Positions 1 to 9,595 of a stretch of 64,000 nucleotides of DNA are shown here, one piece after another (position 1 is the first letter of the stretch; every line of letters begins with the position of its first letter). The notes under the pieces were generated by a model that saw only the letters and a program-made list of their open reading frames with translations, did no database searches and was not told the origin of the DNA. The DNA is from Adiantum capillus-veneris (Eukaryota; Streptophyta; Polypodiopsida; Polypodiales; Pteridaceae): NCBI GenBank assembly GCA_014529385.2, contig CM043942.1, positions 18,305,991-18,369,990 of the forward strand. The letters are read 5' to 3'. Position numbers and translations under genes: made by a program.

Positions 1-252
1 AGCAAATCATCCACATAGAGAACGATAATGAGGAATGGCCTTTTTGCCAGGAGGCAAATCACATAAAGTCCATGTGTCATTTTCTATAAGTGCATCCTAA
101 TCTGATTGCATGGCAGCCATCCAATTTTTTGAATTTTGTGCTTCATCAAGATATAGAGGTTCCTCAACATCACATAAACTATACACAACCAAAGCATAAC
201 AATCTAATGCATAAGATGCATGGTGAGAACCTGAACGAGTAAGACTAGACAA
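1..252 (-). pseudogene. Copia O, reverse-transcriptase fragment (left part of the split element)
   Basis: On the minus strand this encodes the N-terminal edge of a Ty1/copia reverse transcriptase (motif EEPLYLDEAQNSKNWMAAM, then a WTLCDLPPGKKAI-like stretch). Within about 10 bp of the latter it jumps to LIIVLYVDDLL, the catalytic YVDD motif, at positions 1-36. In intact copia RTs roughly 150 residues separate these motifs, so an internal deletion has joined them near 36-48. The reading frame resumes at 9147 on the far side of copia-1, showing that this is the older host element. It carries a stop after MQSD and runs off the window start. It cannot be functional. Confidence 0.8.
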
Positions 253-426
253 TGTATGAACAACATGCGTTGAGTGCAAGAGGGGGAAGGAGATGAACAG
301 ACACAGATTTGGTGGAGCACTTGAGAGCAATACTCTCAACTCCTTATTAGCATTATAACCAAAGAATATAAAGGATGGATGGGCGCCCCGGCAATGGCCA
401 CCAACCATTTGGCCTAAAACCTAACA
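253..426 (-). repeat. copia-1 3' LTR
   Basis: About 174 bp. It is related along its length to 8958-9146 and shares the block from gaacagacacag to ttggcctaaaacct. On the minus strand it begins TGTTAGG directly after the purine tract and ends CA at 253, next to the duplication gacaa. Confidence 0.88.
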
Positions 427-438
427 ATCTCCCACTTG
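427..438 (-). promoter_or_regulatory. Polypurine tract of copia-1
   Basis: Reverse complement reads CAAGTGGGAGAT immediately before the LTR start TGTTAGG. This is the typical copia plus-strand priming tract. Confidence 0.75.
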
Positions 439-517
439 AGTCCAATGTGGCCCAAGTGGCTAAAGAATGTAGGGGCTATTATGTACAATTGTACAACTGT
501 GAAGCATGAATGTAGCT

Positions 518-3024
518 TCACCCTACACCCACCATCTCTATGTGATGTGCAAACTGCTCTGAGACTAAGCTCTTCATTAGAGCATCCACTGGGTTTTCAT
601 ATGTGTGAACTTTGACTAAGTCAATCCATTTGCTAGCCAAAATATCCCATACCACATGATACCTGACCTCTATGTGTTTTGACTTGGAGTGAAACACGGG
701 TTTCTTTGCTAACACAATCGCACTCTGACTGTCACAATGTAGCACTGGAGTCTAGTGTATACAAAGGTCTCCCACTAGACAAGATAACCACACGGATTTC
801 TTACTAGACGTGGAAACTGCAACATACTCTTCCTCAATGGTGGAAGACAAAGTGCAATTTTGGATACATGATCTCCAAGAAATTGTCACTCCAAGAAACA
901 AGAAAACATAGTCAAATGTGGATCGCCTAGTGTCCACACAACTCACATAATCCAAATCAGTGTATCATACTATGGATGCACCACTATTCCCAAAGCATAA
1001 GCACTTGCTAAGCTGACTCCTTGATGTATCTCAAGATGTGCTTCATTGCTTCCCAATGCTTTCTGCCTAGATTTTCCATAAACCTACTGACCACTCCCAT
1101 TGCATATGCAATGTCTGGCCGTGTGCTAATCATAGCGAACATAAGACTCCCAATTGTCAAAGAATACGGCATCTTTGTCATCTCAACCTTTTTCAGCATT
1201 TGATTTGGGACAATCGTGCTAAGTTTTTTGTATGTAGCCATTGGGGTACTCAATGCTTTTCCCCCTTGCAGATTAAAATGTTGCAAGACCTTGTGAACAT
1301 AATATTCCTGTGAAAATTCAAATATACCACATTTACGATCTCTCTTTATACGCATACCAAGAAAGTGATGTGCATCACTCAAATCTTTCATTGAAAACTA
1401 GTTGCTTAAGGCATTTTTGAGAAGTGCAATCTCATCTTTTGGCTTCCTGGCTATGAGCATATCACCTGTGTACAAAATCAGAATGATGAGGGAACCATCG
1501 TTCAACCTTTTTTTGTACAAGTAGTGATCCTCTTGGCTTCGTACGTAACCCTGTATTAAATGTACTTATCAAACTTGATGTGCCATTGTCTTGAGCCTTG
1601 CTTTAATCCATACAAAGCTTTCTTGAGTCTACATACCAGTTCTGGCCGTATTGGCTTCTCAAGCTTTATCGTAAAACCTTCTAGTTGTTTCATGTAGACA
1701 TCCTCTTCAAGATCCCCATGAAGAAACGTTGTCTTCATATCCATTTGGACCAATTTCATGTCCTCAATGGCTACTAGACCAAGCACAAGACGCCATGTAG
1801 TCATCTTGACCGCAAGAGAAAAGATTTCATCAAAATCCACACCTTTCGTTTGCTTGAATCCTTTAGCAACCAATCTACTCTTATACTTAGGCTGGGGATC
1901 ATCTATCGTATACTTCTTCTTGTACACCCATTTGCATGGCAATACATGTTTACCCGTAGGTAACTCTTTCAATTCCCAAGTTTCATTTGCTAAGATCGAG
2001 TTATACTCAGATTGTGTAACCTCTTCCCACTTCAGGCTATCGTCCATTTGAATGGCCTCTTTGTTGGAAGTGGGTTCACCGCAATCAGTGACTAGAAGGT
2101 AGTTCAATCACATGAGATGTATGAGTAGATCTTACATGACTACTAGATTCCTCTCTCTTAGGAGCAACATATGTGTGTGTACTAGTGGATAGCATGTCCA
2201 ACATTCTAACTGGTGGTGAGGCAACATCCTCAAAACGTACTCTATGATACTCGATGTCTTTCACTAGCTTTCTATATATCTTAGACTTGTTGAATATCAC
2301 ATGTGAGCTTTGTATAACCTTCTTAGATTCTAGAGACAATATCCCTCTCTCCATCCACACCATATCCAATGAAGATGCACTTCTGTGATTTGGGGTCTAG
2401 CTTTTGTCTAAAGTCTTTTGGCACATGTGAGAATGCCTCACACCCAAATACACGTACTCTATCATAATTGGTCTCTTTGTCCATCCACGTCTCCTGCAAA
2501 ACCTTGTACTTTAATGGTGTACTAGGTGATCGATTGATCCAGTAACCAGTCATCATGACAGATTCTCCCCAAAATTCTTGAGGTCGTAGACAACATAGAA
2601 GTGACTCATTCCTGAATGGTTCTATACATCCTCTCAACCACACCATTTTGGGCGGGTGTGTAAGGCATGATAAATTGTCTTCTAATGCCTTGTTTACTGC
2701 AAAAGTCATTCAACTCGGAGGAGATGTACTTGCCTCCATTGTCACTGCACAAAGCTTTAAGCTTTCTACCCAATTGGTTCTCTACCAATGCTAAGAACTT
2801 CTGAAAGACACTAAGATGTTGCCCTTTTGCTTCAAGAGATAAACCCACACGTTTCTAGTAGAGTCGTCTATGAATGTTAGGAAGTATAATTCTCCCCCTA
2901 GAGACTTGACTAGCATAGGTCTACACAAGTCGTTACGAACAAGATCTAGAGGACTCCCTAACTCCTTGTCCAAAGGCGCTGAAGCGGTCCGGGGCGGGCA
3001 ACAAGAAGAGCAACCTCTAGACAC
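518..3024 (-). pseudogene. copia-1 pol: integrase, reverse transcriptase, RNase H (broken)
   Basis: In minus-strand order: integrase core (VRNDLCRPM..., FIDDSTRNVWVYLL, CSDNGGKY, PYTPAQNGVVERM) at about 3024-2606. Then the integrase C-terminal part (INRSPSTPLKY, VFGCEAFSHVP, CIFIGYG) at 2709-2323. Then RT from about 2107 (KWVYKKKY, SRLVAKGFKQ, FDEIFSLAVKM, LYGLKQGSRQW). Then RT C-terminus at 1391-1008 (MKDLSDAHHFLGMRI, STRPDIAYAMGVVSRFM) and RNase H at 955-518 (IEEEYVAVS, HCDSQSAIVLAKKP, HIEVRYH). Several frames are needed. The RT catalytic box near 1465-1500 reads YTGDMLIA where YVDD is expected, so polymerase activity would be lost. The upstream integrase and protease portions lie beyond insertion X, at 5590 and above. 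Confidence 0.9.
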
Positions 3025-3153
3025 CCTTCAAGGCTCCCGTGCTGCTCAATTGGGTTGGGGTTGGAAAAAACAACAAACACACACACAAACCCGCAACCTA
3101 ACCCTACACAAATTTGGGGCACCACCTAGTTTTGGATGCGAACTAGGACGCGT

Positions 3154-3217
<64 letters not shown>

Positions 3218-5590
3218 TGCTCGGGCTGCTTTGAAACGTATCGGCAATGATCAAGCAAGCACAATTATATATGTAAGAAAGAGAGAGAAGGGGGAGGGGG
3301 TGTTTGTTGCACTAATACCTTCTTACAAATCTGTCATGACCAATCAAAGTGATATTAGTATTTGTTCAACATAGCTTGAGTAAATTACACCACAGCACAT
3401 CACAAGAAAAGCCACCCCACTCACTGTCTTAAGGCCAGGGGAGTCCTCTCCACCCTGTCGCCCTCTTACAGTATGTGAGATTTATGGCTAAATTGATGAC
3501 AACACTAGAGACAAGCTATCAAGAACTTAACAAAAAAAACACCAAGACACTTACACATCATTGTTGTCCATTACTTCACGTGGGAAGAGAGACAAAGTAT
3601 CCAAGCTTAGTCCAAATCCACCCTCCTTGATTCAGCAAATGTTGGGCTTACACTAGTAGGAGAAATGATAGATTTCCTACTCTCAATTGAGTGATCACTC
3701 TTTCTCTTACAATGGCATAGAGTTCCCTTGCTAATCTCCTATTACAACACATGCACATGCATAAGACAATGAGCTTCCACTCAAGAGCTCCTTCTAGAGA
3801 GGTTGAGCTTGGCTTCTCAAGCTATAGCATAGTGCTCTTGCTTATGGCTCCCCCTTTTTGTGCTAGCTACACCCTCCTTTTATAGCAATTTTGAAGGCTA
3901 GGGTTACTCCTCTAACCATGGTTGGGTTAGATTTTCAGCAATTTATCTAATTTCTTTTGCTTGGAATTATCAAGAAGTTGGTGGGGAAAGAGAGAGGAGA
4001 GAAATGGAGGTGATAGGACTTTTCATAGTGGGTTAGTGTTAGTAGAGTTAGTATTAATTTACAAATGGAATTGGATATTTACAATGGGAGTATCCATGTA
4101 GGATACAAATAAGGAAGAAAAACTCTTAAGAGGTAAGAAAAGGTGGATTTTTTACAAGGTTGATGCTCCAAGTGTCTTGAGTAGGGCCAATTTTGACGCT
4201 TGTTGACGGTCCACTAGCTTTGACGGTACATTTTTTCTCCACTCTTGACCTTCCTTGAGAGACAAGGTAATTGAAGCTGAGTAATCAACCACCATGATAC
4301 TGTCTTTTAAGAGAAAAGGCTGAATTTTGTGGTTTTTTTTATAGATATGGGTAAATTGGAGGAGGAAAAATGAGACTAGGTGGTCAATTTTGGAATGGAA
4401 TTGTGTGTGGGAGGTATGAGTTCACCATGGTTTCTCTTATTCTTCAAGGTTGAGGAGAAGGTGAGTAGGGTGCAGAGAGGAGGGTTGAGAGAGTGGAGAA
4501 GTGTGTGTGAAAGAGGAAAATGATAAAGTGGAAGAGAGAGTGTGGCTGCATAGCATGGGAAAATTGGGGTCCACTAATAAAATCATAGCTCATAGCTCGT
4601 AGCTCAAAAAAATATGAAAAAATTTGAGGCAAAAGTTCAGCCCACGAGCTACAACTTTTGTTTGTATCACCTTTTCAAATTCGGAGAGCAAGTGAACTTT
4701 AAAAATTCAGCAAAACCGACCGTTTTTTTCCACTGCACCAGGTCTTTGTGGGGTCCTTCTTTGGATGATTCTTTTGAATACCTCCAAGAGTGAGCCCTCC
4801 ATAGTGCATGTATGCATGCCACCTACCCTTGACTTTATTTGGTAGGTCTATAATTGAAGATATTGTTGAGATCATGATATAAGTGAATAGTACAACTAAG
4901 AAAATCAAATATTGAGGGGTCTAAAAAATATGTACATGTCAAATATAAATAATATAGGTGGAAAAATATAAAGGGGTCAAAATAAATCTCTCTCATTATA
5001 AGTCTACCATAAAAAGATGAATATTTTTGGTGGTCTAATTTATGAGAGTAATAGAGAATATATGTAGGAAGGAAATCACAATAGTGAAAAAAATATACAC
5101 ATAAATAGAACTAGTTTTTTTGGATTTTTGTTGGGATGGAGTTACACCAAAAATAAGAGAAGCTTGCATGAAATTCTTTTTATATGGAATAAAGAGTATC
5201 CAAAATGATAAGAAAAAATATGGTAATGGTGAGTCAATGTACATAGCATAAATAACACACACCTAGGTAGAAATATTTAAATAAATACCTAAATAATTAT
5301 GAAAAAATCTTTTATTTAGGCCCTATATACAAAGAAATATTTACATACGCATGGGCCATAATATACTTATATTTTTTATTTTTTTTTATTTTTTTATTTG
5401 GCTCAACTAGCCCAATGACTAGCTAATTGAGGTTTTTTTATTTCAATAAGGAAATATGGGAAAAGTCCCCTAACTCACACGCACCTATATACAGTGAAAG
5501 GGTGAGGGTAACCACAGTGTTTGAGTGATTTGATAGGGGGGGATAACTCACTATGGCAATCACAGAGAGCCGAAAAACGGCTATCAGTGC
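3000..5590 (-). mobile_element. Insertion X inside the copia-1 integrase; probable solo LTR or non-autonomous element
   Basis: The copia-1 pre-integrase frame (CEHCIYGKQTR at about 5600) and its continuation (LDLVRNDLCRPM at about 2960) are separated by 2.6 kb without recognisable coding sequence. The insert holds a minus-strand TATA-like box (GCTATAAAAGGAGGG near 3876-3890), a 60-bp GA tract, AT-rich DNA at 4900-5450 and short stop-rich frames only. A TATA box without protein domains fits a solo LTR or LTR-derived element on the minus strand. Termini are imprecise: the flanks show only a loose match (agcac versus agcgc), so I cannot prove a target duplication. Confidence 0.5.
3155..3214. repeat. 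(AG)n microsatellite
   Basis: An uninterrupted GA/AG dinucleotide run of about 60 bp near the distal end of insertion X. The ERERER or LSLSLS open frames across it are artefacts of the repeat. Confidence 0.97.
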
Positions 5591-6380
5591 TAAGGTCAAC
5601 CTAGTCTGTTTGCCATAGATGCAATGCTCACATAAAGAAGTTAAAATAATCTAACACAAGGATATAACCAAAAATCTACAAGACTTTCATTCCCTTCTGA
5701 CTCATATGACCTAGCCGGCTATGCCACAACTCTATAGACGACAACTTGACTACACAAATAGAATTCTCTTTCACGAAAGAGACATAAAGTGAGTACAATG
5801 AGCCAGACTTCTAGCATTGAAGCATGACCATATTCCCCTTCTTGATAAATCAAGAACCATGAGCAAATATGGTAGTGTAATCCAAATCATCCAGCTAAAA
5901 CTCTTTCTCAATTCGGGTACATGGTTGACATTGTGCAACATAAACACAGTGCCATTACACATAGAAAACTTGATGCTGCCCACATTGCATATATCAAGCT
6001 CATAGTTGCCTAGCTTCATTGTGCCATGTGTGGCAATGTATGTACAAAACCACTCCTTGTGAGGAGTCACGTGAAAGCTAGCACCTGAGTCCACAATCCA
6101 AATTTGTGCATAACACTCGTCACGAGCTAACAATGCATCAGGACTCGAATCCGATGTGAAAATCAACACATCATTTGGCATGTCAGAAATTGTCTCAATG
6201 GCTGGATACTCAACCACATTAATCTCTTCAATTTTCACGTTGCTTTTAGGTTTGTCAGACTTTGCTTTCTCTTTGCCCTTATCACCTTGCATTGTGCGGC
6301 AATATTTCTTCAAGTGTCCCTTTATAGGAGTAGTAACACTCAATATTACTCATGTCTTTGTCGTGACTCTTGCTACAAGC
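5575..6380 (-). pseudogene. copia-1 protease and GAG-pre-integrase region
   Basis: Minus strand. A knuckle remnant (KGHLKKYCRTM) is followed by a Lys-rich linker and the copia aspartic protease motif WIVDSGASFHVTPHKEWF at about 6100, then MKLGNYELDICNVGSI and VNHVPELRKS. Downstream, in another frame, ELWHSRLGHMSQKGM and CEHCIYGKQTR mark the pre-integrase zinc-binding region, just before insertion X interrupts the gene. The catalytic DSG is intact, but frameshifts separate it from gag and integrase. Confidence 0.85.
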
Positions 6381-6410
6381 TTGCTTGCAATCCTGAGAAC
6401 TATCACGTGG

Positions 6411-7034
6411 CTATGACCATGCCATGCATGCATCACCATGCCCACTCGCATCAAGAGATTGACGTTGAATCTTCTTAGTGAGCGACACTCTAGCAACATC
6501 GCTAAAAACTAGCTTGCAATTAGGTGCAGAATTGCTTATGGCTGTGTTGAAGGTATCCCATGATGATGGTAGCAAACATAGCAAGAAATTTGCCTTCACT
6601 TAATGACCGAAATTGAGACCTTTTGAAGTAATCTGTGAAAAGATGTTGTTGAACTCGTTCAAGTGAGAACTAACATTAGTGCCCTCTTTCATATTCATGC
6701 GCATAAGCTTCTTCATTAAGAAAACCTTGTTTGAGGCATTGTTGCCATCCCATGCTGCACATAGAGCATCCCATAAATCTTTTGCATTGGTCTTATCCAT
6801 TATGGTAAAGTAAATAGATTCACCAAGGTGCAGACGGATGGTTGCCATGGCATGCTCATCCAAGTCTTCCCGCTATTCATCAGTGTATGTATTCTCTCTT
6901 CTTTCACACAAGGCTGCTATCAAGCCTTTGTTGATCAAAACATCTTGCATATGCTACCACCAAATATCAAAGTTTGTGCCATCAAACTTTTTGATATAGT
7001 ACTCTTCTCTTTTGGAACCACTACTTGCAGCCAT
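6411..7034 (-). pseudogene. copia-1 gag
   Basis: The likely start ATG is at 7034-7032 (MAASSGSKREEYYIKKFDG, with FDGTNFDIW following), the usual plant copia gag opening. Stops interrupt the next section. The frame DLDEHAMATIRLHLGES, DKTNAKDLWDAL, SNKVFLMKKLMRMNMKEG and HLNEFNNIFSQ then follows at 6863-6600, with a further segment at 6599-6411 (LPSSWDTFNTAISNS). These are characteristic UBN2-type copia gag motifs. Several in-frame stops make it a pseudogene. Confidence 0.85.
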
Positions 7035-8207
7035 GACTCAAGAGAGTGTAGCCAAAAAATTTATGGCAAATTGCCTGGGATAATTTCAATAGAGTTTTCC
7101 CTAGAATAGGAGCAAAAACTCTATCCAAAAGTAGTAAAATCACTATGTAAGAACATTTAGAAGTGCCAAGAACGCATAAAATGAACTCGCTACATAAATC
7201 TGACAGAGTCTCCTCTGAAAGGAAGCAAACTCTCAAACCCAACCGTACAAAAATAAGCGCATAAACTACTCAAAACAACCATTGGGTGTAAGCTGCTCAC
7301 AACAACTATTGTGTGACCGCCAACTCGGAGTCAAAAGCACAAGAAATCACTCAGATACATATCCTATGGTGAGGGTATCATTAGAGGGGAACTCTAGCTA
7401 CCTGTATCATCAATAGTATCTCAACATTCTAGAATATCCCAGCTCAAAGAACCTCACGCAATGACCCTCCAAAGGCTAAAGCAGACACAAAACGACTAGC
7501 CACAGTCTCAAAAAGGGCTCTTTTGGTCTGAGTCTCAAAAATGGCCGGGAAAACTGCCAAAATAGCCAAAAAATGACTCCACGTGAAGTACAATATGCAG
7601 TGTCTGCAACTCAATATACATGTATGATTGCGCACTAATAGGCGCCAAAAATTGATGTGTACAGCAAAAAGTATCCTTGCGGGGATATATGTTCTTAAAA
7701 GAGCTCAATAGCACAATGATGTACTAAAACAAACATGCATCTGTGAAACTTGGAGAATCTGTGTGTAAACGGGCTCAAAAGCCCCCTGTAACCTGCATGT
7801 CGGTGTCAATATGGGAATGTCAATGCCAATTTTTGCCGCCATGCAAAAATGTGCTAGTTAAATAGCCGCCAAAGGTGCTTGATGTGGGTGTCGGGCATCA
7901 CTCCTCTATGACAGAGATACCTCCCACGTGCATGTCGCAAGCGATGGTGTCTGCAGGAAAATGGTCATCCGTGGAAATGCTAGCGTCAACGTCAGGTGTC
8001 AAAAATCCGTCGTGTAATGTAAGCGATGTCATTGGTGCAAAGTCGCAAAAAAACAATGTCGAAACCAATGTGTCATGTCGTCGAAGAATGTCAAAAATCG
8101 ATGCAGATGTCAAAGAATAGCCGAGAGGCGATCCACTCTCACCAATGTCGATGCCGCCTCCCACCGCCGCTGGACAGGATTCTCCAATGCCGATGTCAAA
8201 AAACCAT

Positions 8208-8292
<85 letters not shown>

Positions 8293-8942
8293 ATATCTCT
8301 CACTGCTAGACTGTCGAGCTTTGGTGGGAGCAAACCCTTGCACAGAATAAGGTGTATGGTAGTTCAATTTTTTTAAAAAAAATTGTCGCTGTCAAATTTC
8401 AAGAAAATTGGCTTTGTCGAATACTGTAGGAACTGAATCTGACGAGCGAGGAAGTGGATGTGTGTGTGCTTTGTTCTGCTCACAATTCCCTGCTACATTA
8501 CCTTGGACTTGCTTATGCCCTCAATTTAAGCTCGCGGCCTACTTGGCTTACTGTCGATTACTGCTATGCAGAGCGTCCCTTACTCACGGACTTGGTTGGT
8601 CTGCTGTCAATTGCCTTCAAGTCAAGCCTTGTACAAGCTACTTGGATCTCGATTCCTTTGCTCACCTTGCCGACTCTGCTCACTCTCCTACTGCTACCGA
8701 CTTGCTTCAGTTTTGGAACTTGCAGCCCCAATTGTGTGTGCTCTCTCTGCTCGGCTCTGCTTGCTCACAAGCCCAATTGGCCAGCACTAATGGCTTTGCT
8801 TGATCTCCTCTGCTCAATCCCTCAATGCCCGATGTGCTCTATCTTCCCAGCTCCTCTGTGCAGATGCTTCCCAAGATTCCCTTGATTCAAAGGGTTGCTG
8901 CACACGCGGGTATGGGAGGGGAGATGTCAAGGCTTCCTCCTA
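7035..8942 (-). other. copia-1 untranslated leader with degenerate minisatellite
   Basis: About 1.9 kb between the primer binding site and gag, with no recognised protein domain. Positions 7795-8205 are enriched in the words atgtc, tgtcaatgcc and cgatgtca at short irregular spacing, a degenerate minisatellite. A CT/AT microsatellite follows at 8211-8290. Open frames at 8408-8885 are Cys/Leu-rich and resemble nothing I know. The leader is long for copia, so part of it may be unrecognised inserted sequence. Confidence 0.5.
8211..8290. repeat. (CT)n-(AT)n compound microsatellite
   Basis: CT run at 8211-8256, passing directly into an AT run at 8257-8290. Confidence 0.97.
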
Positions 8943-8955
8943 GGCTTTGATACCA
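8943..8955 (-). promoter_or_regulatory. Primer binding site of copia-1
   Basis: The minus strand reads TGGTATCAAAGCC, two bases after the LTR end ACA. It matches the common plant initiator-Met primer site TGGTATCAGAGC with one substitution and fixes the 5' LTR boundary. Confidence 0.88.
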
Positions 8956-8957
8956 CT

Positions 8958-9146
8958 TGTATGAATGTCGTGCAATCAGTGCAAGAGAGGGAAGGAGAGA
9001 AGGGGGAAGAACATGAACAGACACATATTCGGTGGAGCACTTGAGAGCAGTACTCTCAACTCCTTAATAGCATTATAACAAAAGAATGTAAAGGATGGGT
9101 GGGCGCCCAAGCCGCAGCCACCGGCCACTTGGCCTAAAACCTAGCA
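8958..9146 (-). repeat. copia-1 5' LTR
   Basis: 189 bp on the minus strand, from TGCTAGG to ATACA. It is similar to 253-426, bounded by the duplication gacaa (9147-9151) on one side and by the primer binding site on the other. Confidence 0.88.
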
Positions 9147-9595
9147 GACAAAGGTGCATCCAAATTACTGTCATGCAAACTATGCACGAGCCATTTAGGC
9201 ATACCTCTAGCTTGATCATTCTTAGTCCTTTCATCATCAAGTACATCATGTACATCTGCATCAATTATAGGCTAATATGTAACATTTTTAGAAACCCCCA
9301 TAGGCTGTACATTTGCCTCATTGGCATTTACATTCAAACCCTCCACCAATGAAAAGAGGCAACAAAGTGTCATAAATGTCTTATGAGCTTACATTATTGT
9401 CTCTAGTACATGACAGCAAGGGCTAAACAGAATCTTCCACAAACACAACTTCTTGTGAAACCAGAATACGCTTTGTTTGTGATTCATACAACCTATAACC
9501 TTTGCTTTCAACACTATAACCAACAAAAATACATTTGACATCCTTATCATGCAATTTTCTGTGCTACGTTGGTGGCACCATATCATCCCCTTTTT
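9147..9595 (-). pseudogene. Copia O, integrase C-terminal fragment (right part of the split element)
   Basis: Minus strand, several frames. The copia integrase C-terminal zone (KLHDKDVKCIFVGYSVESKG, YRLYESQTKRILVSQEVVF) is followed towards 9147 by a KWLVHSLHDSNLD-like stretch. That stretch continues across copia-1 into 252-97 on the minus strand. The upstream end at about 9595 is fused abruptly to a gypsy family A RT N-terminus, so the copia part begins at a recombination or deletion junction. Confidence 0.7.

Larger units (their letters stand above)
253..9146 (-). mobile_element. Ty1/copia retrotransposon (copia-1), full span with both LTRs and TSD
   Basis: Both LTRs are present. They start TGTTAGGTTTTAGGCC (3' LTR) and TGCTAGGTTTTAGGCC (5' LTR) on the minus strand. 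The element is flanked by the 5-bp duplication gacaa at 248-252 and 9147-9151. Reading on the minus strand the order is 5' LTR, primer binding site, long leader, gag, protease, integrase, RT, RNase H, polypurine tract, 3' LTR. This is the copia order, with integrase before RT. The element split a copia O coding frame, which can be followed across the insertion. Many stops and frameshifts, an altered RT active site (YTGD) and a 2.6-kb insertion inside the integrase region make it non-autonomous now. Confidence 0.9.

Noticed and set aside
3046-3264. Open frames of Ser-Leu or Arg-Glu repeats
   Set aside because: They are translations of the GA microsatellite; the same applies to frames at 8026-8376, 42155-42394 and 46865-47425.
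8408-8885. Overlapping Cys/Leu-rich open frames in the copia-1 leader
   Set aside because: No recognisable domain, overlapping in all three frames, within a retroelement leader.
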